Shown one piece after another: positions 39,960-50,786 of a stretch of DNA of 64,000 bases. Each line of letters begins with the position of its first letter. Positions within the stretch are counted from its first letter, which is position 1. The notes beneath the pieces were generated by a model. The model made no database searches. It had not been told where the DNA came from and saw nothing but the letters and a program-made list of their open reading frames with translations. Origin of the DNA: Acestrorhynchus altus (lineage: Eukaryota > Chordata > Actinopteri > Characiformes > Acestrorhynchidae); assembly GCA_034509495.1 (NCBI GenBank), contig CM067503.1, positions 22,235,161 to 22,299,160 of the forward strand, given 5' to 3'. Both the position numbers and the translations under genes were made by a program.

Positions 39960-41830
39960 CAAGGTTTATATGATTTTCACTTTCACTTCATGGAATTTTA
40001 CCTCTCTGGTTGTAAAGGATCCCAAACTGGTGCACAAGGTTGAGCGGAACCAGCTAGATATAGTTGATCTTACCTCTACACAGTGTAGGATCTCGAACCT
40101 CTCCTCAAATCTCCTCGAGAGATATTCTATTCTGGAATTGCCCATGAAGTGAGGCCTAGGGTAGGGGTGGGCTTATTGATAGCTCTCCAGTTCGGCCTCT
40201 CTGATCTGAACCCAATTGGTGTTTTATTATTGGATTTCTGTGCTCATTTCACTTTATTCATAAGGAACACCATGTTCAAACACAAGGGTGTCCATAAATT
40301 AACTTGGCATGAGGATACCCTAGGCCACAGTTTGATGATCAACTTTATAGTTGTATCATTGGAATTGCAGCCATGTGTTTTGGACACTTGGGTGAAGAGA
40401 GGATCTGAGCTGTGAGTTGGATGAATTGTGGTGAGTTGGATCAGGTGGAGGATGAGGATGCCAGACAGACTCAACAGACCTAAATGTGTGATGAGGGTCT
40501 GCTGAGAATGGCTGGCAGAGGAACCTGTGAAGAATGTCTTTATCTCCTATATCCAGCATAGCTTTGATTGCATCCCAAGGGAGGCAGAGGACATTGAGTC
40601 CCAATGGATCATGTTCCATGACTCCATTGTTGAGGTGGCAAATTGGAGCTATTACCACAGGATTGTTGGTGCATGTTGTGGCAGCAATCCCTGAACTCAA
40701 TGGTGGACATCCCAAGTAGAGTCATGCTGAAGAAAGAGTGCTGTTGGGCCTGGTTGGCTTTTTGGACTCTAGAGACAGCAGATGGGTATTGAAGGGCCAA
40801 GTGGACTGTGGCTTCAGCTGTTGCCACAACTAAATTTGTGTAGTTCAGTGAGACTACAGAAAACGACTTTCAGTTAGCTTCGAGAAGATTCTGGCAAACT
40901 GTCAGGCAGCTCAGGAGAAGAAAGCAGTTCCCATCCAACACTGTATATGGTGGGGATTGGGGACTGCTGACATCATCAGACAGTGGAAGGAATACTTTGA
41001 AGACCTTCTCAATCCCACCACCACATCTTCCATAGAGGAAGCAGAGCTTGGGGGCTGGGGAGGGGACTTGTCCATCACACAGGGTGAGGTCACCAGGGTA
41101 GTGGCAGGGCACCAGGGGTGAATGAGATCCACCCAGAGTTTCTCAAGGGTCTGGATGTTGTGAGGGTGCCCTGGCTGACACATCTTTGCAACATCACATG
41201 GACATCGAGAGTGCTGCCTATGGATTGGCAGACAGCGATGATGGTTCCACTTTTTAAGAACAGGGACTAGAGGGTGTGCTTCAACGACAGGGGGATTACA
41301 CTACTCAGCCTCACTGGTAAGGTCTATACAGGGGTACTGGTGAAGGGAGTCTGGATGATGGTTGAATCTCAGATACGATCAATGCAGGGAGCCTGGTTTG
41401 CATGGCAGGCAGTAAGTCAGAGTTTCATTTGGGCATAACCAAATGGCGGAAGGTGTCTGATTCGGTGGCCTTAGAATTACACATCTGCTGTTTGTGGATG
41501 ATGTCATCATGTTTGCTTCATCAGGCTGGGACCTCCAGTTCTCAATTTACTGGTCAATCTATGTTCCCATTCTCACCTATGGCCACCAGCTTTGGGTAGT
41601 GACTGAAGGCATGAGATCCCAAGCACAAGTGGCTGAAATAAGCCACTCTCCCTTAGAGATAGAGTGAGGAGTTCAGTCATCTGGGACGGATGCCCTTGTG
41701 ATTATGTATCTCAGCTGGTCTGGGAATACCTCAGAACCCCTTCAGAAGAGCTAGAAGAGGTGGCTGCGGGGAAGGAAGTCTGGGCCTCTTTGCTTAGGCT
41801 GATGATTTCACTTGTAGATTTAGAGACATG
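39960..41830 (+). mobile_element. non-LTR retrotransposon (LINE) remnant 2
   Basis: Same family as the copy at 31080. The endonuclease start (39985-40080, TSLVVKDPKLVHKVERNQLD) and the late endonuclease (40150-40415: VGVGLLIAL, LLDFCAHFTLFIRNTMFKHK, VLDTWVKRGSEL) are recognisable across frame changes. The linker (40790-41010, RYRRAKWT, RRFWQTVRQLRR, NTVYGG) and part of the RT fingers (41240-41340) follow. A palm trace may lie at 41480-41510 (LLWMMSS-like in one frame), and a C-terminal piece (41580-41790, TYGHQLW, LVWEYLRTPSEELEEVAAGK) ends it. Most of the RT is deleted, and stops occur every few dozen codons. No target-site duplication was identified. Confidence 0.8.
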
Positions 41831-42029
41831 AAACTCTTTGGACTGGTTCTATTCTCAGGAATGATCCAGAGATTAAAATCTTACTCTGGTTGGAAGGTGT
41901 GCTGCACTAACATGAGTGTCTATTACCTCATGCGACAGAACTGGCTGTTAATGTTGTAGGGCTCTATTATTTCCACGATTATGCACTTCTGCTCTTGTAT
42001 ATTTGGGAAAAATAGTTAAAGAAACCAGA

Positions 42030-42175
42030 TATTGGTATTTTCAGGTTGATATTTTTAGGATATCTTAAGATACTCAAATGTATCTTCCTTTGCAATGTGA
42101 ATATTAACAGGATTTAGGTATATGTATGACTTGAGCATGGTTTGTTTCCACTCTCTATGAAATGTTAACTTCAGG
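42030..42175 (-). repeat. 1-kb repeat family, 3' end, inverted
   Basis: ATTTTTAGGATATCTTAAGA then TACTCAAATGTATCTTCCTT matches the copy at 22470 in the same orientation. About 145 bp. Confidence 0.6.
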
Positions 42176-43689
42176 TTAAATGTGTCTGGTATTTTGGAAC
42201 TGTATTTAAAAGTTTATACATCCAACAATAAAGACAGTAGTCTCGAAGTGTTTTTGAAGTACAGGCCCAAAGCTAAAGAGAAAGTCCAGGCACTCTCCTG
42301 GGCTCTAACAGTGAAATCAGTTGTCCAAACATTAATTATACTGCAGAAACTAATAAATGTGTGGCTTGTGATAGTTACAGATGACTTGCTGTCTGTGAAA
42401 GCCACCCTTCACAACTAATGAAGGAGCAGCTATATCTCTGTTTTTGCAGTTTGTCCTCTAAATTGTGAAGGTTCTTGGTTAAAGAACATGACAGACAGCT
42501 AAGTTCACACTGTGGCAACACATTTGGACAGTTAATTACACAGTTATCAGCCATTCTAACATTTAGTTAGATTTTGATTTGATTTGATTTATTTTATTTT
42601 TATTTTCTGGACTGATCACAATAATTGATAATTATTCATTCAACAGTATAATACTATGGAGGACAAAAAATGACATACATATAAATGAATCAATGAACAA
42701 ATAAATAGCTTGATTAAAAAATATTTTAATAACTAAATAAATGCACAAATAAATAATTTAATAGATATATAGATAAAAATAGATGCAAATAAATAAATAG
42801 ATACATAAAGATGAAATTAATAAATTAATTAATGAAATTTTTGTCATGAAAAAAAGAGATTTTTAAATTAATCTATTTCTACTTCCATATGCATCATCTT
42901 TTATTTTTTTACTTTCTGTATTTCTACTAGTGCATGTGTTCCCTCTATTTATTGTGGTGAGCTGTATACGTTTATGCACTTTGAGGAGAGCTCATTTGAA
43001 GTGCTCACAAATCCTGTCAATCCTATGAACAACTGTATTCGCAAGAAGATCCTACAGAGGAACAGGATATCCTAAACAGGAAATGTTTGCAATCTAGCAG
43101 GCTCAGGATGGGAAAGCAATCTAGTCTATCTTCTCATCTTCAACTGCTACCTCTGCATGCTTATAACCAAACACTAACAGCATCACATATAAAAAAAACA
43201 AAACTTTTTGCCTTTAGACTTATTAGAAATGTACAGTTAATCATTACTTTAGAGCTCTATCAAATAACCATTCTGGAAAGCAGAAAAGTACATTTACTCA
43301 GTTCATAGTTGTACCTACTTAAGTATATTCTGTTTCAAGCATAATGTATCATCAACATCCTAAATATCAGAAGTTTAGCATCTATTGATAACTCCCCTAC
43401 TTTTGTTTGCTCGGTGTAGTTCAATTGATTATTTTATCATTTTCATTAAAGTCATCTCTAAAACGTATTAAAAAAATTAAATCAAAAAGTTAAAAGATTC
43501 CCCCTCCTTAAAAAAAACTATAACATGCATTTGTGTCTGGCTATAAACAGGATTGTTTCATGGACTCATGCAAAGCATGTCTTAAAAGCATTTGACACTA
43601 ATTTAAGTACCTTTGTCATGGCAAAGGTATTAAATTATTCATGTGTGCACTTATTTATTTATTAATTTTATATTGATTTATTAAACAAC

Positions 43690-43800
43690 GTTTACATTTA
43701 TATTTATGGCATTTAGCAGATGCCTTTATCCAGAGCGACTTACAAAATTCACTCAGAAAATATCCTTATCTAGTAGACAAGGCTACAATCTAGAATCTAA
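43690..43800 (+). repeat. TTTAGCAGACGC-type teleost repeat, copy 1
   Basis: TTTATGGCATTTAGCAGATG then CCTTTATCCAGAGCGACTTA and ACTCAGAAAATATCC. Its 3' end stops where the inverted duplication begins (43801). Confidence 0.75.
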
Positions 43801-44241
43801 AGCTGTTTGGTTCTATATTGATTCATTTACACTTATGTCATTTTCTGACCTCCATTTAATACATGAACTGCAGAACAGGGATTTTAAAATGGTGTTGAAA
43901 ATGTGTCAGACTTTATCAACGTAAGAAATAATGTATAGCCAGTCTGAGCACTATTGTCAGTAGGAGTGAATTGGTTCCATGTTCAATTCATTTAACATAA
44001 TCATGACACTAATAAAAACATGATAATCGTTGTAGCCATTTGTGATACTGTAAAAATAGGTTTTTAACTCTTTAACTCTTACAACCTAAGATCTGTACTT
44101 TGTGGGCAGTTAAATGTCATTTTCTAGGAATCATACCAAGATCAGAGTAATCTAAAGACATGAAATGCATATCATAATAAACAACAAGACTATTTAACCA
44201 TAGTTTCAGCGAGACTACAAGATTACACCTAAAACTTGTTT
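43801..44241 (+). repeat. inverted duplication, left arm (441 bp)
   Basis: Starts AGCTGTTTGGTTCTATATTG and ends CTAAAACTTGTTT. It is the reverse complement of 44425-44896, with few mismatches by eye and indels of about 7 and 27 bp. It comprises about 275 bp of sequence outside the 1-kb family plus the first 165 bp of a family copy. Confidence 0.93.
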
Positions 44242-45125
44242 CCAAATGAATTAACTCCCAGTATAAATTCCAAAGGAGCCTTCCAGAGCATTTTTACAGT
44301 TCTATTCATGTGTACATACTGCATGCTGACTCTGGCTAATCAGTGAGAGCGGGTGCGGCTAATGATGCTACTGACCCAGATATTGGGTTATAGAGGAAAA
44401 TAATTGGGGATGGGGGGGTGTTTTAAACAAGTTTTAGCTGTAATCTTGTAGTCTCGCTGAAACTTCATTTTACAATAATGAGACAACCATGGTTAAATAG
44501 TCTTGTTGTTTATTATGATATGCATTTCATGTCTTTAGGTTACTCTGATCTTGTTGTGATTCCTAGAAAATGACATTTAACTGCCCACAAAGTACAGATC
44601 TTAGGTTGTAAGAGTTAAAGAGTTAAAAACCTATTTTTACAGTATCACAAATGGCTACAACAATTATCATTTTTTTATTAGTGTCATGATTATGTTAAAT
44701 GAATTGAACATGGAACTAATTCACTCCTACTGACAATAGTGTTCAGACTGGCTATACATTATTTCTTACGTTGATAAAGTCTGACACATTTTCAACACCA
44801 GTTTGAATTTTAAAATCCCTGTTCTGCAGTTCATGTATTATATGGAGGTCAAAAAATGACTTAAGTATAAATGAATCAATATAGAACCAAACAGCTCTTC
44901 TCTTTCTTTAAACCATGCTGAGAAGGGATAACAATGATAACAAAAACTAAAATAATAATGGACATTTGAGTGGATATTCATTTTTTTTATTTTATAAGAT
45001 GTAAGATTTTAAAGAACTTATTGTTATACATTTGTGAAACTAATCATTACAAACAATAGATCAAAGTATTTGCATTTTTAGCTTAAAAACACTCTGGACA
45101 GTCAATTTCCAACCGGCCATCTTAT
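44075..45125 (+). repeat. 1-kb repeat family copy, split by the inverted duplication
   Basis: 5' part 44075-44424 (ACAACCTAAGATCTGTACTT ... GACCCAGATATTGGGTTATA). It is interrupted by the right arm and resumes at 44897 (AAACCATGCTGAGAAGGGAT, AATAATAATGGACATTTGAG, TTTAGCTTAAAAACACTCTG). The resumption point fits an uninterrupted copy such as the one at 54540. Confidence 0.8.
44425..44896 (-). repeat. inverted duplication, right arm (472 bp)
   Basis: Starts AAACAAGTTTTAGCTGTAAT and ends ATAGAACCAAACAGCT. It lies inside the 1-kb family copy: family sequence precedes it (44242-44424) and resumes directly after it (from 44897). It keeps about 27 bp (CATTTTACAATAATGAGACA region, 44464-44490) that the left arm lacks. 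Confidence 0.93.
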
Positions 45126-46576
45126 TTAAATAACAAGGACATACCAATGCATGTGAACATTTTTGGTTATTCTATGGACATTTGTACCAGACAACCATAC
45201 AGTATATTTGAGTTTATATGTATCAAGTTACAGTGTCTCTTTAGTATAAACATCGAACAACTGACTGAAACCTACACATTACTATTGATGTATTCAGAAG
45301 ACTTGGTCCCGCCAAGTGTACTTTAAAACATCATTGGTTGATTCATCATTGTTTCTTAATTCTGACATCCCAGTTAACACTTTTTGGTTAGTTGAATATA
45401 ACATTATAACAACACTAACTCCAATAACAGTCATTCCAATGGAGAAAACTAGTTTGTGAGCAAAGCCTCTTCGTGGTGGTCTGCTTTACGGCTGCAGTCT
45501 GTAATCCACATCATTTCAGTTCAGTGGCAATAGGCTGCTTATCTCTGATCCCATACGCTTCATATTGCTACTGAAGTTTGCTTCTGCTGAATGGGTGGTC
45601 AGCTCAATCTCTGGCTCTGTGTGACACAAGTGGTAACATAGAGTCTGGCGTGGGCTAAAGAGCAGGCCAACTGATCCCTATAGCCTGCTGCCCAGCACAT
45701 CTACATTGGTCCAGATGCCCCAGAGCTACAGAAAATGGTTAGAAGATGACTACAGTGAGATCTCTAAAACCCACACTTGACCTGCTGTAGAGAGAAGATG
45801 TATCAACAAATGTCCATTCTCAGGAGACTTGGAGATTATATGGAAAGTTAACCTGAGGAATGGAATCAAATTTGTCTTTTGAACTGTATTTGTTAAATTA
45901 TTGTTTGCAGATGTGAGCCTTTGCTAGATTTTATATAATGGACTTACCTACCTAGAAATTAGATTTACTTTGATGTCTAGATCTATAGTTTTAGTTCTGC
46001 TATTCTATTTATATGTAATTATATATTTGCATAATAAATTACTTGATTAATTACATTGAAATTTGATGCAAGCCTAAAAATCACAAGTATGCAGTATGAT
46101 TTGATGGATAATAACTCACACCTTTCCTATTGACTCTTAGCACTGTCTATTTTCAAACATGACATGTCTTTCTCCTCTCATCTTCAGTATGTAGTCATTG
46201 CCCATAGACATGCAGCCTTAGGCATATAGTTCAATTTCATATGATGGTTGACTCCATGACCTCAGTGTTGCAGACTGTATGAACTAGTGACCATTTCTTG
46301 AACTAATGAGTGTGACTCTGTACTGGAAATGTACTGCAGTATTCACTCTTGTGTTAACACAACATTATTTTGAGCTTTTGGGAGAATAACAATAGTGCAT
46401 TAAATAATGAAAGAAAGATTTTTAAAAATATATTTTTAGGAATGGATAAGGAATGATAATTAAGAATGATAATTCAATTTCATTTGAAATTATGGATTAA
46501 GTTAATTTAATTAAAGTTTTAGGTTATTCTAACATCTATCTAATTTTTCTCCTCCCCACTAGCACTCTACCCCTAT

Positions 46577-47130
46577 CACATTTACATTTACATTTACATT
46601 TACATTTACATTTATGGCATTTAGCAGACGCCCTTATCCAGAGAGACTTACAAAAGTGCTTTGCTGTTCACTCAGAAAATATCCCTTGCTAATAGACAAG
46701 GCTAGAATCTAGAGATTCCTCACACTTAGATCCTGTTGAACACAAATGTCTTTATTGAGTTAAATACTCTTGAAACAGAAGAGTCTTCAGTCTGCGTATG
46801 AAGACAGTGAGGGACTCAGGTGTTCAGACCCCCAGGGGAAGTTCATTCCATCATTTTGGTGCCAGAACACAAAAGAGTCCGGAAGCATGTTTTCCTTGCG
46901 TCTGGAGGGATGGTGGGTCAAGCCATGATGTACTTGAAGCTCAAATGGCTCTTGGTACAGCTTGAGTAGATATAGATACATAAGATGCTTCTGAGGAGAG
47001 TGCACCATCTACCCAGATAGAGTAGTAAATTAGACTCTGGCTGCCAATACCATGCAACAGCATGATCCAGGATTCAGAGCCACAGTCCTCGAAAGATAGT
47101 GGCAGTGCATGAGACTGCTGAGGGACTTGA
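46577..47130 (+). repeat. TTTAGCAGACGC-type teleost repeat, copy 2, with (ACATTT)n start
   Basis: Opens with about six ACATTT hexamers (46578-46613), then ATGGCATTTAGCAGACGCCC and TTATCCAGAGAGACTTACAA. It extends through CCAGGGGAAGTTCATTCCAT and AGAACACAAAAGAGTCCGGA. It is the longest of three copies here. The minus-strand frame inside it has no recognisable domain. Confidence 0.7.
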
Positions 47131-47239
47131 AGCCCTAATAATTTGTATTTTAAATTCAACCATCTAAAACTTCTTAATTTGTTCAAATGAAATGTTTTTA
47201 ACTTAAGGAATTCATTTATTACAGCAAAAAGTTCAGTTG

Positions 47240-49200
47240 ATGACACCTAACACCCTTGAGCAGGCTGTTATGGAGGCTGAGGATATACTGGGTGCCTGAC
47301 AGCCAGCCTTTTTCTAAACTGTAGAAGAGGAAGAGGTTGAGAGCAAAACTACATGCCAAGTGTTTACCTCATATCCACCACCCAGTTCACCCAAGTGTTG
47401 GCACTGTAAGAAGAATGGACACAAAGCCAGTCACTGCTGTGAACCAGAGCCAGTGGGAAATGAAAGAGGGACCACCCAGTGAGGGGTGAATTTCCTGACA
47501 TGCTCTGTTGGGGCGAGGAACAGATTCCTCTCACTATGCAGAGAGACAGCACTCTGTCAATGAATATGTGTGGCAGTTGAGAGTCAGCTGAACCCCAGGA
47601 ACATTCTTCCTCTGATCTGATGATACCTGAATGGCTAGCTTCCAGGGTGCCAAGTGAAACCCCATGTGTTATGCAGGCATGCTCATGAGGCAGCAGAGGG
47701 GCTCAGTGAAAATATGGGACAGAGACTATGGATTCTGCTGGACTCATATGTTGAATTGTTTGCAGCAGGAGAGGAAGATTGCACACAGACAGATCTAATG
47801 CAACATCAAACACCAGACAGATGAACAGGAACTTAAAAAGCCTGCTTAAACGGGGGTCACTGAACCTTCCAACACTCCATGGTCTGTTCCGGACTGTTTT
47901 TTTTTTTTGTTTTTTTTTTGTTTTTTTTAATACTCCTTCCCGCTTCCTTGTATTGATGAAACTCTGGATAGGGTTGCAGAATCTTCATAGTTCAGCTCTC
48001 TGGACCTCTGTAGCTGCAGGTTGCGCTTGCACCTGATGCTAAGAAGAAGATGGCATTCATCTTGTTGGCAGGGTTATGGCATTTCTAGGTGATGACATTC
48101 AGATTATGTAATGCCCCAGCCACCTTTAAGCACTTGATGGAGTGGGTCCTGGCTGGTCTAACCAAATAATTGTGTATGCATTTTGTACCTAGATGATTTT
48201 GTTTGTTGCAATCAGGGCTTCTAACTTGCAAATTCATCCCAAGAAATGTCGTCTTCTCCAATGCAAAGTCTGGTTATTTGGCAATTTAGTCAATAGTAAG
48301 AGTGTGGCTACCAATCCTGAGAAAGTGAAGTGCCACAATGGCCAACCAAAAAAAGATTTGGAGGAGTTTCCTGAGCTTGGCCTCCTCTTTGTTCATTTCA
48401 CAAAGTGGCCTGAAGCATGTGCCATCCCAAACCATAGTGCAACTGCCACTGCAGAGTGGCTTCTGAGTTTTTCAGTTGGTTTGGTTTACCTGAGGAACTG
48501 CACAGTGACCAGGGGAGAAATTTCAAATCTCAAGTAATGGTGGAAGTGTTTCAATGGTTGGGGATTCATAAGACACTGATTACACCCTGACAACCACAGA
48601 GTGATGGGCTGGTGGAACGCTTTAAACAAACAGTCACAACACAGCTAACCATCATCAATGATCACTATCAATAGAATTGGGATATCCCCCTGGTGCTGTG
48701 GGCATGACACACAGCAGTGCAAGAGTCTACAGGTTTCACACCAGCTCAGTTGATGCTGGGCTACAAGTTGTGTTCATTCACAGACCTGATTTCTGGGCTG
48801 CCCCCAGGAGCTGAGGAAGTAATGGCAGAGGCACAGTACATAACAGAGCTCAGAGATTGCATGGAGGCAGCAGCTTGGATGTTAAAGTCAGAGGGATGCC
48901 AGCCTCTGGCAGAAGCAAACATATGACGTGGTGTCAAGATGAGTCACTAACCATGGGTTCTCATGTCTGGTTGTTCAGTCCAAGAAGGAGGAAAGAACAT
49001 TGCCCCCAAACCCCAGTCCAACTGGGAAGGGCCGTGTGTGGTTCTGGAACACCTCTCTGGAGTGGTGTGCTGGGTTCATGTGGGACAAAGAAATGTGGTG
49101 GTCCACTGGGCTTGCTCCCGCCAATGTCCAATGGGCTCCCAGCTACTATTATTATATATTGGACAGAGCATTAACAAGAAACTCGTTGTGAGGTCACCAG
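47240..49200 (+). mobile_element. Ty3/Gypsy-type LTR retrotransposon remnant
   Basis: Decayed gag-pol pieces appear in order. A CCHC zinc knuckle (47396-47437, Cys-X2-Cys-X4-His-X4-Cys intact) is followed by the protease/RT spacer (about 47720-47830). RT traces around 47980-48180 include the LCNAPATF-like segment (split over frames) and a YLDDF-like palm motif. The later RT/RNase H is largely lost. Integrase pieces follow (48390-48520 with FTKWPEA; 48590-48640 with PQSDGLVERF; 48715-48760 with QESTGFTPAQLMLG), then a C-terminal chromatin/SH3-like segment to about 49190. Stops and frameshifts are frequent, a T-rich insert lies at 47898-47930, and no LTRs or primer-binding site are visible. Long dead; not functional. 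Confidence 0.8.
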
Positions 49201-50066
49201 GATAGACAACGTTTTAGGGGAAACTACGTGGCAGCTCCACTAATGGACTTTAGGAACCTGCAGTGTACACTGTGTTTGGGACAGGAAAAGGCAGAACAAC
49301 AGTAAATGGTATTCAGTCCAAAATGCACTGCTCCACTTTTCTAAGTTGCAATTTGCAGTTATTGTTCTATGTACAGGTTTAGTAAAATTGATAGATGGGT
49401 GATACTAGTTTGGTGTTTATGCAATTATTTTATAATTCACCATGAAGTGAAATGCACTTTTCTTTAAAAACATGCTGCCTTCTATGAAAACTTCTTTATG
49501 CCTGCTACAATATTTAAAGAACATAAAAACACCCCTGTGTCATATTCAAAGGGACATTTTTTTGTCACTGTTACCATTGGCTTATTTCCATTGGACTCTG
49601 AAAAGCTGATTTGTGAGTAGCATGTGAGTAAGAACAGAATTCAGTGTTCTGTAAGAACAGTTTAGTGTTGTTTTGTTGTTACTTCTATTAAATATCTGAA
49701 TATACAAATGAATCTTCATATATGGGAATTCATATATGTCAACAGCCTAGCAAGATGGTTGTTTGACTGATAACTTTAATTTGAGCCTTAGCTCAAGGTT
49801 ATTATCATGTAGTTCATGCTTTCTCATTGGTCCCAGAGTAGAGAAAATCCACACAGTGTTAAATATTCTCCATTCTTAAATTCATTTTCCACAATGGCCT
49901 TTTTCTCCAGCAGTGCTCAGAATGCTATGAACTATGAAAAAGCTGGAAGCCAGAGACACTTGGTTAGCATGTCACCATCATTTGTTGTGTACAAACAAAG
50001 CCTGCAATTTATCAGCTCATGCAGTATGAAAGTAGATGATTTGACTGACATGCTGCAACATGGGTG

Positions 50067-50067
<1 letters not shown>

Positions 50068-50150
<83 letters not shown>
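50068..50150. repeat. (CA)n microsatellite
   Basis: About 83 bp of CA with one CG interruption, 490 bp upstream of exon 4. The poly-His/Thr and Cys/Val frames on the two strands are artefacts. Confidence 0.97.
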
Positions 50151-50155
<5 letters not shown>

Positions 50156-50638
50156 AGACAAACAAACTGTCTCTCTTGGTGGGAGGTTGACGAAAAATTA
50201 ATGATGTTGCCAAAGCTTCATGAGCCTTGTCCATACAGTATGTTACCGTGCCACAATTACATATTTTGGGTATTTCATGGGGTAAATGTTCAATGAATTT
50301 TGAAGAAAAAACTAAATTGGGTAGACTGCTCACTCACAGCTCATTTGGGCAATTACTCTTTAGCTGCTTTTCCTCTGTCACTGCACATCAACCATCAGCC
50401 AAGCAAGCCAGAAATACACATATTTAACAAAGCTTTGTGATGTATTGTGTTGTGTTGTTAGTAGGCTGTTTATAAATGAGGTCAGGTTTCGTACATTCCA
50501 GTATGTTGGGAAAGACAATTGAATTCCTTAATATGCTATTCATACAACTAGCATTTGATGACCTATAAAGTAATAAAGACATTATATTAATTAAGAGCAG
50601 ACACATTGCTTAACATTACTTTGGCTTTTACTTTGCAG

Positions 50639-50786
50639 GCATTTACAGGCAACTCTAATACGGAGAGTGTGGTACGCCATGACCTGCAGCATGCCATCGT
50701 GGCCCAGTACCTCCGTGTCATCCCACTGGACTGGAGCGAGGAGGGCCGGATAGGCCTCCGAATTGAAATCTATGGCTGCCCTTACT
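50639..50786 (+). CDS. cntnap2: cntnap2 exon 4 (end of discoidin domain)
   Basis: This exon continues exon 3 in frame: acceptor TTTGCAG (50632-50638), phase 0 start, and donor GTGAGT (50787-50792) after the first base of a codon (phase 1). It is 148 bp, as I recall for human exon 4. It encodes an AFTGNSN start, then VVRHDLQHAIVAQYLRV, then IPLDW and GRIGLRIEIYGCPY. The Cys in YGCPY is the conserved cysteine that closes the discoidin domain through a disulfide. The split last codon (T|GG) becomes Trp when joined to exon 5, as in the family's YGC.YW motif. The sequence is more diverged from human than exon 3 around the GNSNTES loop. A 32.7-kb intron separates it from exon 3. A (CA)n tract lies about 490 bp upstream and does not touch the splice site. 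Confidence 0.95.

Larger units (their letters stand above)
17978..50638 (+). other. cntnap2: cntnap2 intron 3
   Basis: A 32.7-kb intron between GTAAGT and TTTGCAG. Listed repeats occupy perhaps a third of it. Stretches where I see no gene, RNA or recognisable transposon are 18600-22380, 24700-25480, 27340-28490, 28750-31080, 32280-34840, 35090-36700, 36900-37440, 37510-38500, 42200-43680, 45130-46570 and 49210-50060. Within these, 26305-26334 is a short (AATTAT)n run, 29405-29416 is a C12 run, and 42660-42840 is a degenerate AAAT-rich stretch. Part of 42640-42700 resembles the outer end of the inverted duplication at 43801 in opposite orientation. Confidence 0.85.

Noticed and set aside
47240..49200. 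Possibility of an active or domesticated Gypsy-derived gene
   Set aside because: Multiple stops and frame changes, missing RT/RNase H and no LTRs. Only the zinc knuckle is intact.
49816..50333. His/Thr-rich and Cys/Val-rich frames of about 125-135 residues
   Set aside because: Mostly (CA)n read in different frames; no splice sites or known domain.
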